Assembly: GCA_029204225.1 (NCBI GenBank)
Contig: CM055092.1
Span: forward strand, 77,602,201-77,666,200
DNA: 64,000 bases
DNA from: Diphasiastrum complanatum
Lineage: Eukaryota; Streptophyta; Lycopodiopsida; Lycopodiales; Lycopodiaceae
Direction: 5' to 3'
Positions 9,637 to 19,197 of the stretch are shown here, piece after piece. Under the pieces are notes generated by a model. The model made no database searches, had not been told where the DNA came from, and saw only the letters and a program-made list of their open reading frames with translations. Position numbers and translations under genes: made by a program. The number at the start of each line of letters is the position of its first letter. The first letter of the stretch is position 1.

Positions 9637-10875
9637 GCATTCTCCTCCTAATTCTCCTCCTAAGTCTCCTTCTTCTGCTCCCACTCCATCTTTAACTTCT
9701 CCTGCTAAATCTTATTCTCCTAATAATTCTCCACCTCCTAAATCTTCTCCTCCTCCTAAACCCATAAATATTAGTTCCCCTCCTCCTGTTCTTGAAAGCG
9801 ATTTCGATGATTTTGTTAGTGTAAAGGTAGATTCAATTTTGAATGACAATTCTTTATGTGGTTTATCAGCATTACTTCTGTCAACCCCTATACTTGCCTT
9901 TGTAAATACTCTTTAATATGTACAGTATGACCAATTGTTAAACATGTATCTTAAAGTTTTAGGTCCTCGATACAGTTTTAGGATGCCAAAGACCAATGCT
10001 GGTCTCCCCCTTTCTAGTTTAGATACTAGTGAATTAGAAAGTAGGGATAAAATGCTAGGGGACAATGTAGGAGGTGGGGCAATTTAGTACTGGATGGAGT
10101 TCTTCCAGATCCCATTGTTTATAGATGTTGCATTGTTTTTCCTTCAATTCATGGCTGCATTTGATTTTCCTGATCTCAAAAGTCTGCACGATGATATGCT
10201 CCAATACGTCAGACTGGGGACTCCAATTCTCGTGCTGCCATACATAACAAAGTAAGTGTCTTTTTTTTAGATTTTATTTTATTGAATTTTTCATATGAAT
10301 TTTGATTTCACATTGATCCTCATAAATTTATTGTTTTCTAATTTCAGTGATCATTGGAGCTTATATGTGTTGTCCTTGTACGTCAATGATGAGGGTGTGT
10401 GTAATCCAGTTTGTTTAAAGATCAACTCTATTACACACACACACAAAATTGCCAGGACCCATATACAAAAAAGACTGGAAATCTTTCTAGTACCAAATGC
10501 AAACGCATATTCGAAGCTGAAAATGGTTGATGCAGAGGTATACATTTTTTAATATCGGTTCGACACGTCCTTGTAGTTATTGATTGGATTATTATCATAA
10601 TGTGCGCGTTGATCCGATATTCAATCAATATTTTTTTGATATCGGTTTGATGCGCGCTTGTTTCTGTTGTAGATTTTATTCTTACATCCTGCGCGTTGAT
10701 CTGATATCTCATAATGTTAAAATTTGAATTTTTGCAATCCTCCCAGCAGGTTGATTCTGTCAGCTGTGGTTGGTATACCGTATGCAATGCCAAACACTTT
10801 TTTAATTGGCTTGCATTACAGCTTGGAAAAATCCCGCGCTTTAGATGGAGGGTCAAGAGACCTCCTCTTCTTTGA
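9637..10875 (+). pseudogene. Ulp1/C48-type cysteine protease of a transposon, decayed
   Basis: Three exons can be joined. Exon 1 follows TTCTTCTAG and starts with a Pro/Ser-rich stretch (repeated SPP and PPPKS), then about 150 residues. Its donor is AAA|GTAAGT at 10252. Exon 2 (10348-10537) starts within DHWSLYVL, matching the catalytic-His block of Ulp1 proteases. Exon 3 (10750-10875) opens with VDSVSCGWYTVCNAKHF, matching the catalytic-Cys D-x-x-x-C-G block, and ends at TGA. The splice joins keep frame. Two in-frame stops in exon 1 (about 9914 and 10086) indicate decay unless further introns exist. C48-like domains are known cargo of plant MULE and CACTA elements, fitting the transposase-like gene nearby. 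No start codon was found. Confidence 0.6.
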
Positions 10876-10914
10876 AACACTCCCGCTCTGTATACAAATA
10901 ACAAGTCGGGATGG

Positions 10915-11400
10915 CTAGGATTGCTTTGGTTTTTTCCTCTCTGAATCTTTTTTTGGAGGAGAGGAGGGAGCAGGTCTAAAGTATTCAACAAATTTGTCAT
11001 ATGTGTCCCGAAGCCTGAACACAATGTTGAAATCCTTGGGAATGATGGTCACCCTCTTGGCATGGATAGTTGCAACAACAATATCTGAGAAAAATTTCAC
11101 CTGGAAATCCTCATATGTTGTGTGCAGCACCTCAATTGCCGTTACAGTCCATCTCACATTTGCAGATAAACTTCTTGTAACGTCTCTGATAAACCTTTGT
11201 ATGTGAGATTTCGAAATCAGAAGATTGTTTGTCTTCTGAAGCTTTCGAATATCCTTGAGCCAGGGTGGGTCTCTTCTTCTGCCCCTTGGCCTAGGAGGAG
11301 GTGGTGGTGAACGAGGTGGTGGTTGTGGATTTTCCTGACCCGCACCTGAAATTGGTATTCCACCTGAATGCCCTTGTGCTGTTTGCTTGGTCCGTGCCAT
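10915..11400 (-). CDS. Divergent histone H3 variant within a transposon-like block
   Basis: The intact 161-codon ORF starts MARTKQTA, the exact H3 N-terminus. The rest of the tail is Pro/Arg-rich (PPPPPRPRGRRR) and about the same length as in H3. From residue 48 the fold aligns with H3 without gaps: LKDIRKLQK (alpha-N), LLISKSHIQRFIRDV (alpha-1), RWTVTAIEVL (alpha-2) and the hallmark TIHAKRVTIIPKD before alpha-3. A basic C-terminal extension of about 25 residues replaces the short H3 end. H3 K4, K56, K115 and K122 positions are Lys; K9, K14, K27, K36 and K79 are not kept. Histone H3 packs DNA in nucleosomes; whether this one does so is unknown. It lies 17 bp after a transposase-like gene (same strand) and 39 bp from the convergent protease gene. 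Alternatives: a captured or decaying CENH3-like copy. A CAG 3 nt before the ATG could be a splice acceptor. Confidence 0.85.
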   Translation of the reverse strand: MARTKQTAQGHSGGIPISGAGQENPQPPPRSPPPPPRPRGRRRDPPWLKDIRKLQKTNNLLISKSHIQRFIRDVTRSLSANVRWTVTAIEVLHTTYEDFQVKFFSDIVVATIHAKRVTIIPKDFNIVFRLRDTYDKFVEYFRPAPSSPPKKDSERKKPKQS

Positions 11401-11417
11401 TACTGTGAAGTAGCGGA

Positions 11418-13534
11418 TCAGCGCGCGATAATGTTGATTTCAGGATCAGACCTCATGTTGGCCGCGTCGAAGTGATACCTAAGCTCAACAAATTTGTTAG
11501 CTGGTAGCGGATGGACGCGAGCGAGTAGTAACAGATTGAAGGAAGTTGTTATGTAGTCCTGCATTTGACAGAACTATTTCCAACCTCCTAATTGTTGCTT
11601 TAGCCACTGACTCTGGTTTATGATTCCATGCTAGTAGAATATGCAGGTAAATTAGTTTTTCAATAATACGGACCTCAACATGCAATGTGCATATGTGAAC
11701 ATATTTTAATGGAATCGGCAGAACACTTTTCATAATTGGATCTTCAGCTTCTCGTGTTGGGCCAGTGTTTGTTGATCGTCCCAAATTCATATTGTAGCAA
11801 TCCTTCATGCAATAAAGACATGGATGCTTTGATGTTGCCCCATGAGAGACATTATACATACATTTTAATGTTTTCAAATCCCTTGCAAGGTGCCATTGAA
11901 TTTGAAAATTTCCATGGTTTTCGACTGTAAATTTCTCACCCTCCAAATGTCTCTTTATAATCTCGCCATGATTTGTTCTTGAAAATATCCATGATAGTAT
12001 TTTATGGTCCTCTTTCAAGACTTGTAGAAAAACAAGTAATGCATGACATGTCAATAAAAACTGGCAAGGTATGAAAATTGTTAATATAGATATTCTAAAT
12101 GAAAATTGAAATGTATACCTGGAATGCCGCCAACCACCATATGTGATTTTTCGACTGAACAGTAAACGTTCGATCATCTGTATCTGAAATTTTGTTCATC
12201 AAAGTGACACTCACACGTTCCAACTTCTGACCCTTGATGATTTCAGATTCATCCAATTTTATTACAATAATGATCTTTCCATTTACTTGATGTTCGTCTA
12301 GTTTATAGAATCAAATAATGTATTTTAGAACATTTTCAATATCAAGGAAAATATTATTGCAATCGTTGTAATTGAGCTCACCATATTCTGATTTGTATAA
12401 TTCAATTATATGAAGTGATTGGCCAACTACTTTGAACATTTCGTCATTATAAAAATTTCTAGCTAATCCTACCCAATATGGGCGCGGAAGATTAACTTTC
12501 TTCACCATCACTTGGGAAAAAGCTTCTTTAACTATTCTAAAAAAAGTAGAATAAGCATTTCTCCTAATTCCAGATACATCACATGCACCTTGTATCACAT
12601 TCGCATCCAAGTATGATTGAACCTTAATCAAATAGTCTCTACAATTTCATTTTTCATTTTTTCAATCCGAGCATTTTTTATCATTTCATTTGCTGACTTT
12701 CTTGGTAAAACATGATTTAAAGATGATCCAATGCATGAACGATCTATTAAATAGTTCTTTGCCACCAAACATGATCTGCAACAAACATATGAAAATCAAA
12801 TTATGTTTAATAAATAAATAATCCATGTTATCAGTACAAATCAAACTTAAATGACATATACAAATCAAATAAACAGTTTAGATGACAACATACTTGAATA
12901 CTCGGATTCTTTTTTTCTGATTGCCGCTATGTGTAGATAGGTCATCAATATTCTTCATCGATACTCTCTTTCTTTTTCTCTTCATCATTGTCTTATTGAT
13001 AACTTTTAGATCAACAGCAGATTTTAAACTCTCGGATCGCAACTCTTCCATGGATTCTGACATTTCTTGGTTTGATCCTCGAAGAGTAGTGACAATAGCA
13101 TTCAACTCTGACATAGCATTCTTGAGTGCATTGTTTTCAGCACTAGTGTGTTGCACATAATGAAGCAATTGTTGATTAGCATGTTGTAATTGTTGATTAG
13201 CAAACTGTAATTGTTGATTCAGACAAGATATGCTATGCATTCCAATATCATGCAACCTTTGACAATATCCAAGTAATCCGCTATTTCCTTCACATACATA
13301 TCTGAGAAGATGAGTTACGGACTTAAAATCTCGACACAAATTGGTAGCTGGATCATTAGGATAAATTGATCCATCCACCCACAAATCTATATTCATATGA
13401 TTATTCATTCTCAATTCTCTAACTATTGCTGCAACATTCTCTACAACTTTCGCATTTTTCTTAATAATTGGAGTGCATTCCATCAGAAGAGCAACATGCA
13501 AATGGAACATTGCCATTGTTAAAGCTACAATCAT
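11418..13534 (-). pseudogene. Transposase-like gene with intron, decayed
   Basis: From right to left: an N-terminal region with a 7-residue tandem repeat (NQQLQFA, NQQLQHA, NQQLLHYV) typical of a coiled coil, a nuclear-signal-like MKRKRKR, an intron (donor AA|GTATGTTG near 12897, acceptor TTGTTGCAG near 12777), then NEMIKNARIEKMKNEIVET, SYLDANVIQGACDVSGIRR, KLDESEIIKGQKLERVSVT, LARDLKTLKCMYNVSHG, a PCLYC motif and LPIPLKYVHICTLHVEVR. A D-x-K followed by CX2C and a downstream H-x-C-x2-H recalls the Cys-rich insertion of some large DDE transposases; I do not recognise the exact family. A one-base frameshift near 12640, a stop at 12311 and frameshifts near 12170 and 11520 break it. The last frame ends ELRYHFDAANMRSDPEINII before a TGA 17 bp from the histone ATG. 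Confidence 0.55.
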
Positions 13535-14049
13535 GTAGATGAATCTACCTACAATAAATCAATATGAATAGATCTAGCATTCCTTACTTTTGTAATGTTT
13601 ATGTCGCATTGAAAAATCATCTCGCCTCATATTTCACTTTTAGCATATAGTGATTTCAAAAGTTTTGCTCCTCCCGCTTCAGTTTTTGCATTGAGCACAC
13701 CAAGATTTTCAGTCTTAAAGCTCTAGTCCCGAACTTTGGAACGAGCATGAAGAGATGTTATTACATCTCATGCTAAACTAACTATTTTCTGAAGTTAACC
13801 ATACTAGTTAAACGTTGGGCAAGGCCAAAAACAAGAAAACCGGCGACCAAAAATTATTGGTTTGCATTCTCTCTCTACGTAACCACTCTCTAAAGCAAAA
13901 TTTCTTAAAGGGCCCATTTTGAGCCCATATTTTCCCTAATGTCACCCAAATTTCTACGGATCTATATCTTTCGTTGAGAGGAAAATATAAATCAGATTCC
14001 CATTTTGATCACATTTGGAACATTGTTCAGGTCGAAAGAAATGTGGACA
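13535..14049. other. Non-coding border of the transposon-like block
   Basis: No convincing ORF. This is the 5' side of the transposase-like gene and ends where gypsy integrase sequence resumes. I looked for terminal inverted repeats between here and 8405-8460 and saw none that convinced me, so the ends of the block remain undefined. Confidence 0.4.
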
Positions 14050-15428
14050 GTGTTGAGTCAGAAACACAGAAGACTCAACTAACTAAAAAAGATAAGAAGA
14101 TTGTGGAATAGTTCACCATTCGAGATGGATTACTATTTTGGAATGGAAAAGTTTGCGTACCTGGTGATGATGAGCTCAAACGTAAGACTTTGTTTGAATG
14201 TCATGACATACCCTGTGCAGGACATCCTGGTATACACAAGACTCTGGACTTGGTTAAAAGAAAATTTTATTGGCCAAAGCTCAAGCCATATGTCGAGTCA
14301 TATGTTGTTAAATGCAAACTCTGTCAACTAGCAAAGACTAAACGCCATAAGGCTGGTGGTTTGTTGCATCAGTTAGATATCCCATATTAGAAATGGGAAA
14401 GCATATCTATGGATTTTGTAGTTGGACTCCAAAGATCCAATGACAAAATGGATTGGTTAACTAAGTTAGCTGCATTCATACCAGTCAAGTCAACTGTAAA
14501 GACTTCTGATTTAGCCCAGATCTTTGTCAAAAGATTATTTCGGTTGTATGGTCTGCCCAGTGACATTGTTAGTGATAGAGATCCTAAGTCCACAGGTCAC
14601 TTTTGGTCAGTAGTATTCCATAAACTTGAAACTTCTTTGAGTTTAAGTTCTTCTGATCATCCTGAATCAGATGGCCAGACAGAAAGGACTAATCAAACTA
14701 TGAAAGATATTTTGAAGACGTATGTTTCTCACAGACAATCTCATTGGGAAGATTATCTCCCACTGGTTGAGTCTGCATATAATAGTACACATTCTACTAC
14801 AGGTTACAGTCCTTTTATGCTTATGTACGGTTTTCATCCTAGATCTCCAGTAAATGTTGAGACGAAGTCTGTTAAGATCCAGAAGATTGCTGATTTTTTG
14901 CATGATATGCAAGAAATGTTGCAAGTGGCTAAGGATAGTATCCGAAGTGCTCAGGATAGAGCTAAACACTATACCGATCTTAAGAGATCTCCAAGAGATT
15001 ATAAAGTTGATGATTGGGTTTATCTTTGGATTCCAAAAGATTCTAAGATGTTACGTACAAGGAAGCATTATAAGTTGTCTACCCGTTATTGTGGACCTTT
15101 CAAGATTGTATGTAGAATTGGTTCTTTGGCGTATGAACTCGATCTTCAAGGAAAATCGACTGCACACCCAGTATTTCATGTAAGTCATTTGAAACTAAGT
15201 TTACATGATGGTGATACAGTTGGATCGGATGAGGATTTATCCCATTTGGAAGATTTATCGCTTAGTGTACCTTTGGAACTTGAAAAAGTGCTCAGAACTA
15301 GAGATAAACAATTGAGAAATCGTTCTATCTCTGAGTGCCTAATTCGGTGGAAGGGTCATACTGAGGATGATGATTTGTGGGAGAGAGTTGATAACATAAA
15401 GAAGAATTTCTCAAATTTTAGTTTCTAA
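14050..15428 (+). pseudogene. gypsy integrase with chromodomain
   Basis: Order: H2C2 zinc-binding domain (HDIPCAGHPGIHKT ... CKLCQLAK), catalytic core with SMDFVVGL (first Asp), IVSDRDPKST (second Asp) and HPESDGQTER (Glu), then the GPY/F region (STRYCGPFKIVCRI, HPVFHVSHLK) and a C-terminal chromodomain (LEKVLRTRDKQLRNRSISEC, WKGHTEDDDLWERV). From 14409 to 15428 the frame is open for 339 residues. Stops lie at about 14108 and 14388. A few residues seem missing between SNDKMD and WLTKLAAF. The chromodomain would direct insertion to chosen chromatin. RT and RNase H that should precede it are absent. Confidence 0.9.
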
Positions 15429-15458
15429 GGATAGAAACAGTTAAGGAGGGAAAAATAT

Positions 15459-15993
15459 TATGTCCATGACCAATACATAGGATACAATATATTCCTAGTC
15501 TTGGATACACGGTACTCAAGTGAAACAAGTTGTTAGTTATGCCATGCCATACTGGATGTGACCCGAAAGTAACTAATATCCTTGTGGGCCCAGAATACAC
15601 TAAATGGAGTTTAGACAAGGTATGAGACAGTGTAGACATGTGTAGAGTTATCAATAGCAATTCTATGAATAGTTGGTACATACTTAGGACTCTATTTTAG
15701 GTGAATCTATTATATGGAACTTAGGGCTATGCATGGCTATGTGCCCAGGATGCTTTTGGCTCTATATATTGGGATCAAAGTCACCCTACTCCTCATTATG
15801 GTTGTGGATTCATGGCCAGGCTCTCACTGTACATTCATGCTTCTTGTTCCTTGGCTTGGGGGTGAAGCTTCTAGAGTTTGATTGGATTCTTCTACTTGGT
15901 TGGGTGGTTTCTCCATAGTGTGTTATCATGGTGTTTTTGATTTGTAAGCAAGATCTAAGGAGCTTCCCTTATAGATCAATACATGGAAGGAGG
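15459..15993 (+). repeat. 3' LTR of the gypsy element (interrupted)
   Basis: It begins TGTCCATGACCAATACATAG just after the polypurine tract and continues to the element B insertion. A short continuation probably lies after 19715. The window holds no second copy to define its end. Nothing coding is seen. Confidence 0.65.
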
Positions 15994-17484
15994 TGTTGGA
16001 AATTAAGCCCACAGTTGTCTCCTTGGTGAATGACTAATTTCTATTTCATGATCCTTCCTGCACGTTTATTGATCATTGATCTAGGGTCAAGTGAAACCAA
16101 CTTTGGTTCTACGTCTGCTCATCTGATACTTACAGGAATCACAAACATAGATAGCCAATTTATTTGAAGAACGTCTACAACGGGCTTCCAGCTGATCTCC
16201 AGCAAAGGGTAACCAATCCTATCATAATCTCAAGTTCAGATGTTGAGTTCAATAATTTAAAGTCATTGAAGACTTGGCCATCTTCAAGGACTTCCACGAA
16301 ATTAGCATTTAGAACAAGTCTACAAAAATACATTACTTTCGCGACAGTCTGCAAAAATACTCTAAGTGTCGTGACAGTCTGCAGAAATGAACTATGTTTT
16401 CCACAGTGTTGCCTTTTTTGCATTTTTTTGAAATGTGAAATTAGCATAGTCCAAAAGTTTGTGCAGTTCAAAAGTTTAACTATTTTTTAACACCTTCAGC
16501 TTTTTCACATTTTTTCGAAAAATGCGAAGAGAGAGAAAATTCCCGAAGGTCATCTATTTTGATGAGTTAATCTATTTTAAAGACACCTTGAGGACACCTT
16601 CGTCTTTTTAAGGACACCTTTGGCTTTTTTTGCAAAATCTCAAAGAGAGAGAAAATGTCGAAAGTTGTTTATTATTATGAATGAGGAACGTTCCCAGCCA
16701 CTCCCCGAAATTTGCAAAGTGAGAGAAAACCACTTCACGTAAAATGCGAAGTGAGAGAATTTGCGACGTCCTTGTCCATGTCAACATTCCTTATGGGTTG
16801 ATAGTATACACTATGTATAGTTGTCACAAAAGCCATATACTTCCAAGTACAGCGGCTTACCTAATTAGGTGACAAACATTTAATGTTAATACATGGATGC
16901 AGTCTATAAATAGATCATCCCAGCACAGATTACTTGAGATGCTCCGTCCATGAGACGTATTATTTGAGCCTCTCAGTTACGCCGTCATTTTTGGTTGTAA
17001 TTGCTATTGTGCTTCAGTGTAATATAGCAGCAGCATGCTTTTCTATTTGTGTATAACGTAGATGAATGCTTGTTGTGATTGAATGCACTTTATCGTTGTT
17101 TGATCGCGCTTGTTTACTCACTCTGATTAGAACACGGACGTCTACAACTCCTCAGCTTCTGATCAGACGATGACTATCTTTGACGCCTGAGGAACTCGCG
17201 ATATCATACTGCTCTTTCCATCTATTTTAGAACCAAACTTCACATTGAATCCATTTTTCAGTAATACCACACACAAACCATTTTTAATCTGATTGTACTC
17301 TTGTTTTTGTGAGTATAAATTAATTTATAAGATCTTGTTGGGCAATTAGAACACTTAAAGTTGTGATTATTTTTTAGCATAAGCTATCTATTTGACTGTT
17401 TTTGCATCTAGTAGCTGATTATAATGGGAGAGCTGTTTCGCAATATTTCTGCTCTCGCGTTCTTCTATCTCCCTTGCCCCATCA
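15994..17484 (+). repeat. 5' LTR of element B (1491 bp)
   Basis: It runs from TGTTGGAAATTAAGCCCACA to CTTGCCCCATCA. The TATA box TATAAATA is at 16905-16912. The U3 between about 16480 and 16780 is crowded with related short motifs (CACCTTCGTC, GACACCTT, GCGAAGTGAGAGAA, GAGAGAGAAAAT). The same LTR family occurs at 2058-2870 and 44886-46054. Confidence 0.93.
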
Positions 17485-17487
17485 GAT

Positions 17488-17499
17488 TGGTATCCAAGC
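17488..17499 (+). promoter_or_regulatory. Primer-binding site of element B, mutated
   Basis: TGGTATCCAAGC lies three bases after the LTR end. Compared with TGGTATCAGAGC, the initiator tRNA-Met site of the other elements here, two of the last positions differ. Confidence 0.75.
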
Positions 17500-17552
17500 G
17501 TAGCTTATATAAACCGAGAGATTAAGTGTGTTCTATTTGTATTACTGTTAGT

Positions 17553-19197
17553 ATGTCTCATATAGGTAGCTTTTCGTCTTCATCATCCATCGAAGCTAGA
17601 ATCATTGACAAGCTCAATGGTTCTAGCTTTTAAATCTGGAAGTTAAAACTTAGGATGATGTTGATAGATTGAGATCTTTGGGATGTAGAAGAAGGTGCTT
17701 ACCTGAAGCCATAAGATGGTGATCAAGCAAAGACATGGAAGATCAAAGATCAGAAGGCTTTCGCATGCATCACACTCAATCTGGCCGACTCCCAAATATC
17801 CGACGTTACCACATGCAAAACCTCTAAGGATGCATTAGATTTGTTATCAAATCTCTATGAGACTCATGATGTAACCACTAGATTATATCTGAGAAGGAAG
17901 TTCTTTACTCTTAGCATGTCTGATTTTACTGCCATCACTTCTCACATCAACAACTTCAAATCTTTATTGGATCAGTTATTAGTTGTAGGATGTTCTATTC
18001 AAGATGATGATGTCGTTATGACCTTGCTTTCTTCTCTTCCAAAGTCATATGAACACTTTGTGGTGATGATCTCCACACAACCCGGCCTCACTCTTCAGAA
18101 GGTGATTAGTCACCTATTTCAAGAAGAAATGTGGAGAAAGACAAGCAACCTGTCTATCAAAGACAAATCCATGGCTCTATACACCAAGAAGAAAGACTAC
18201 TCCAAGTGCAAGAATCAAGTGCATCAACAACAACAACAACAGAAGCCTCATACTCAAGGTGAGCATGGTGGATCGCGCAAGAATCTTTTCTGCAGATATC
18301 GCAAGAGAGCCAATCATGACATCAAGGAGTGTCGCATCCACATCTACAACGAGGTGAGGAAGCAACAACAGCAGCAGCCAGACTCCTCCAACGCGGCGGA
18401 ATTCAAGGAGCAAGATACACATTTGTTAATAGCTTACAACAACAACAACGAATACTGTGATAGTACCTGGACAACAGCGCTACCCAACACATGAACTCTC
18501 GCAAGGAATGATTTACCGAGTATGCAGCTTACAACAGAGATCAATCCATCTACCTCGGAGATTCAAGCACCATACGCGTTGAAGGCAAAGGGACAGTCAA
18601 GATCACATTCAACAACGATCTATCTATTTGTGTTCCCAACGTCCTTTACATTCCTCAGTTATCAAAGGACCTAGTATCAATCTCTAAGATAACTAATGAG
18701 GGCTACATTGTTACTTTCTCATCTAAGCAGTGTACAATATTTGAGGAAGATACTACTCTGACTACATGCACTAGAGCTAGAAATCTCTACATACTCTCTA
18801 ATTTAGTTGCATTAGCTATCATCTCTCATGAAAATGTAAACGAGAATGCTATTCTGTGGCATAGTCGATTTTGACACGTGAATACAAGATCACTTTCCTA
18901 TATGCGTTGTTGTAATAACTTAGTTGATGGATTGTATTTCTCTTCTTTATTAGATAGGAAGTCTTTTTTTTGTGAATCATGTGTCTATGGCAAACACTCT
19001 AGAAGCAAGTTTCCCAAATCACATTCCATCAAAACAAAGCATGTATTGGATCTTGTACAATACCAACTCCGTCCTTAGGAGATGCAATCTATTTTATCAC
19101 TTTCATGGATGATTATTCTAGATGGTCTACAGTCATGTTCATTAAGCACAAATCTGAGGCCTTTGAATGTCACAAGAGATTCAAGGCCATGGCTGAG
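17553..19197 (+). pseudogene. copia gag to integrase start (element B)
   Basis: The ATG at 17553 starts MSHIGSFSSSS. Two early stops follow, then a long open frame, 17841-18494: LYLRRKFFTLSMSDFTAI, Gln-rich linker, and zinc knuckle FCRYRKRANHDIKEC, whose second Cys is Arg. A stop and frameshift fall where the protease D-S-G motif should be. Further on are DLVSISKITNEGYIVTFSS, gag-pre-integrase LWHSRF and HVNTRSLSYM, and integrase DDYSRWSTVMFIKHKSEAF. The chain ends at ATGGCTGAGA, fused to LTR sequence. Confidence 0.87.

Larger units (their letters stand above)
4015..15993 (+). mobile_element. Ty3/gypsy chromovirus, broken and interrupted
   Basis: Collinear gypsy parts on the plus strand: gag zinc knuckle and protease (4.0-5.2 kb), an RT fragment (8247-8402), integrase plus chromodomain (14050-15428), a polypurine tract (AAGGAGGGAAAA, about 15443-15454) and a 3' LTR beginning at 15459. 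The integrase C-terminal chromodomain assigns it to the chromoviruses. Copia element I and a DNA-transposon-like block lie between its parts, and element B sits in its 3' LTR. Most of the RT and the whole RNase H are missing, so deletions accompanied these events. Confidence 0.85.

Noticed and set aside
10431-11024. 197-codon minus-strand frame overlapping the histone and protease
   Set aside because: It is antisense to exons 2-3 of the protease and out of frame with the histone ORF; motifs support the other readings.
8405-14049. Clean transposon insertion in the gypsy element
   Set aside because: No terminal inverted repeats or target duplication could be read at either border, and gypsy RT/RNase H sequence is missing, so a simple insertion is not supported.
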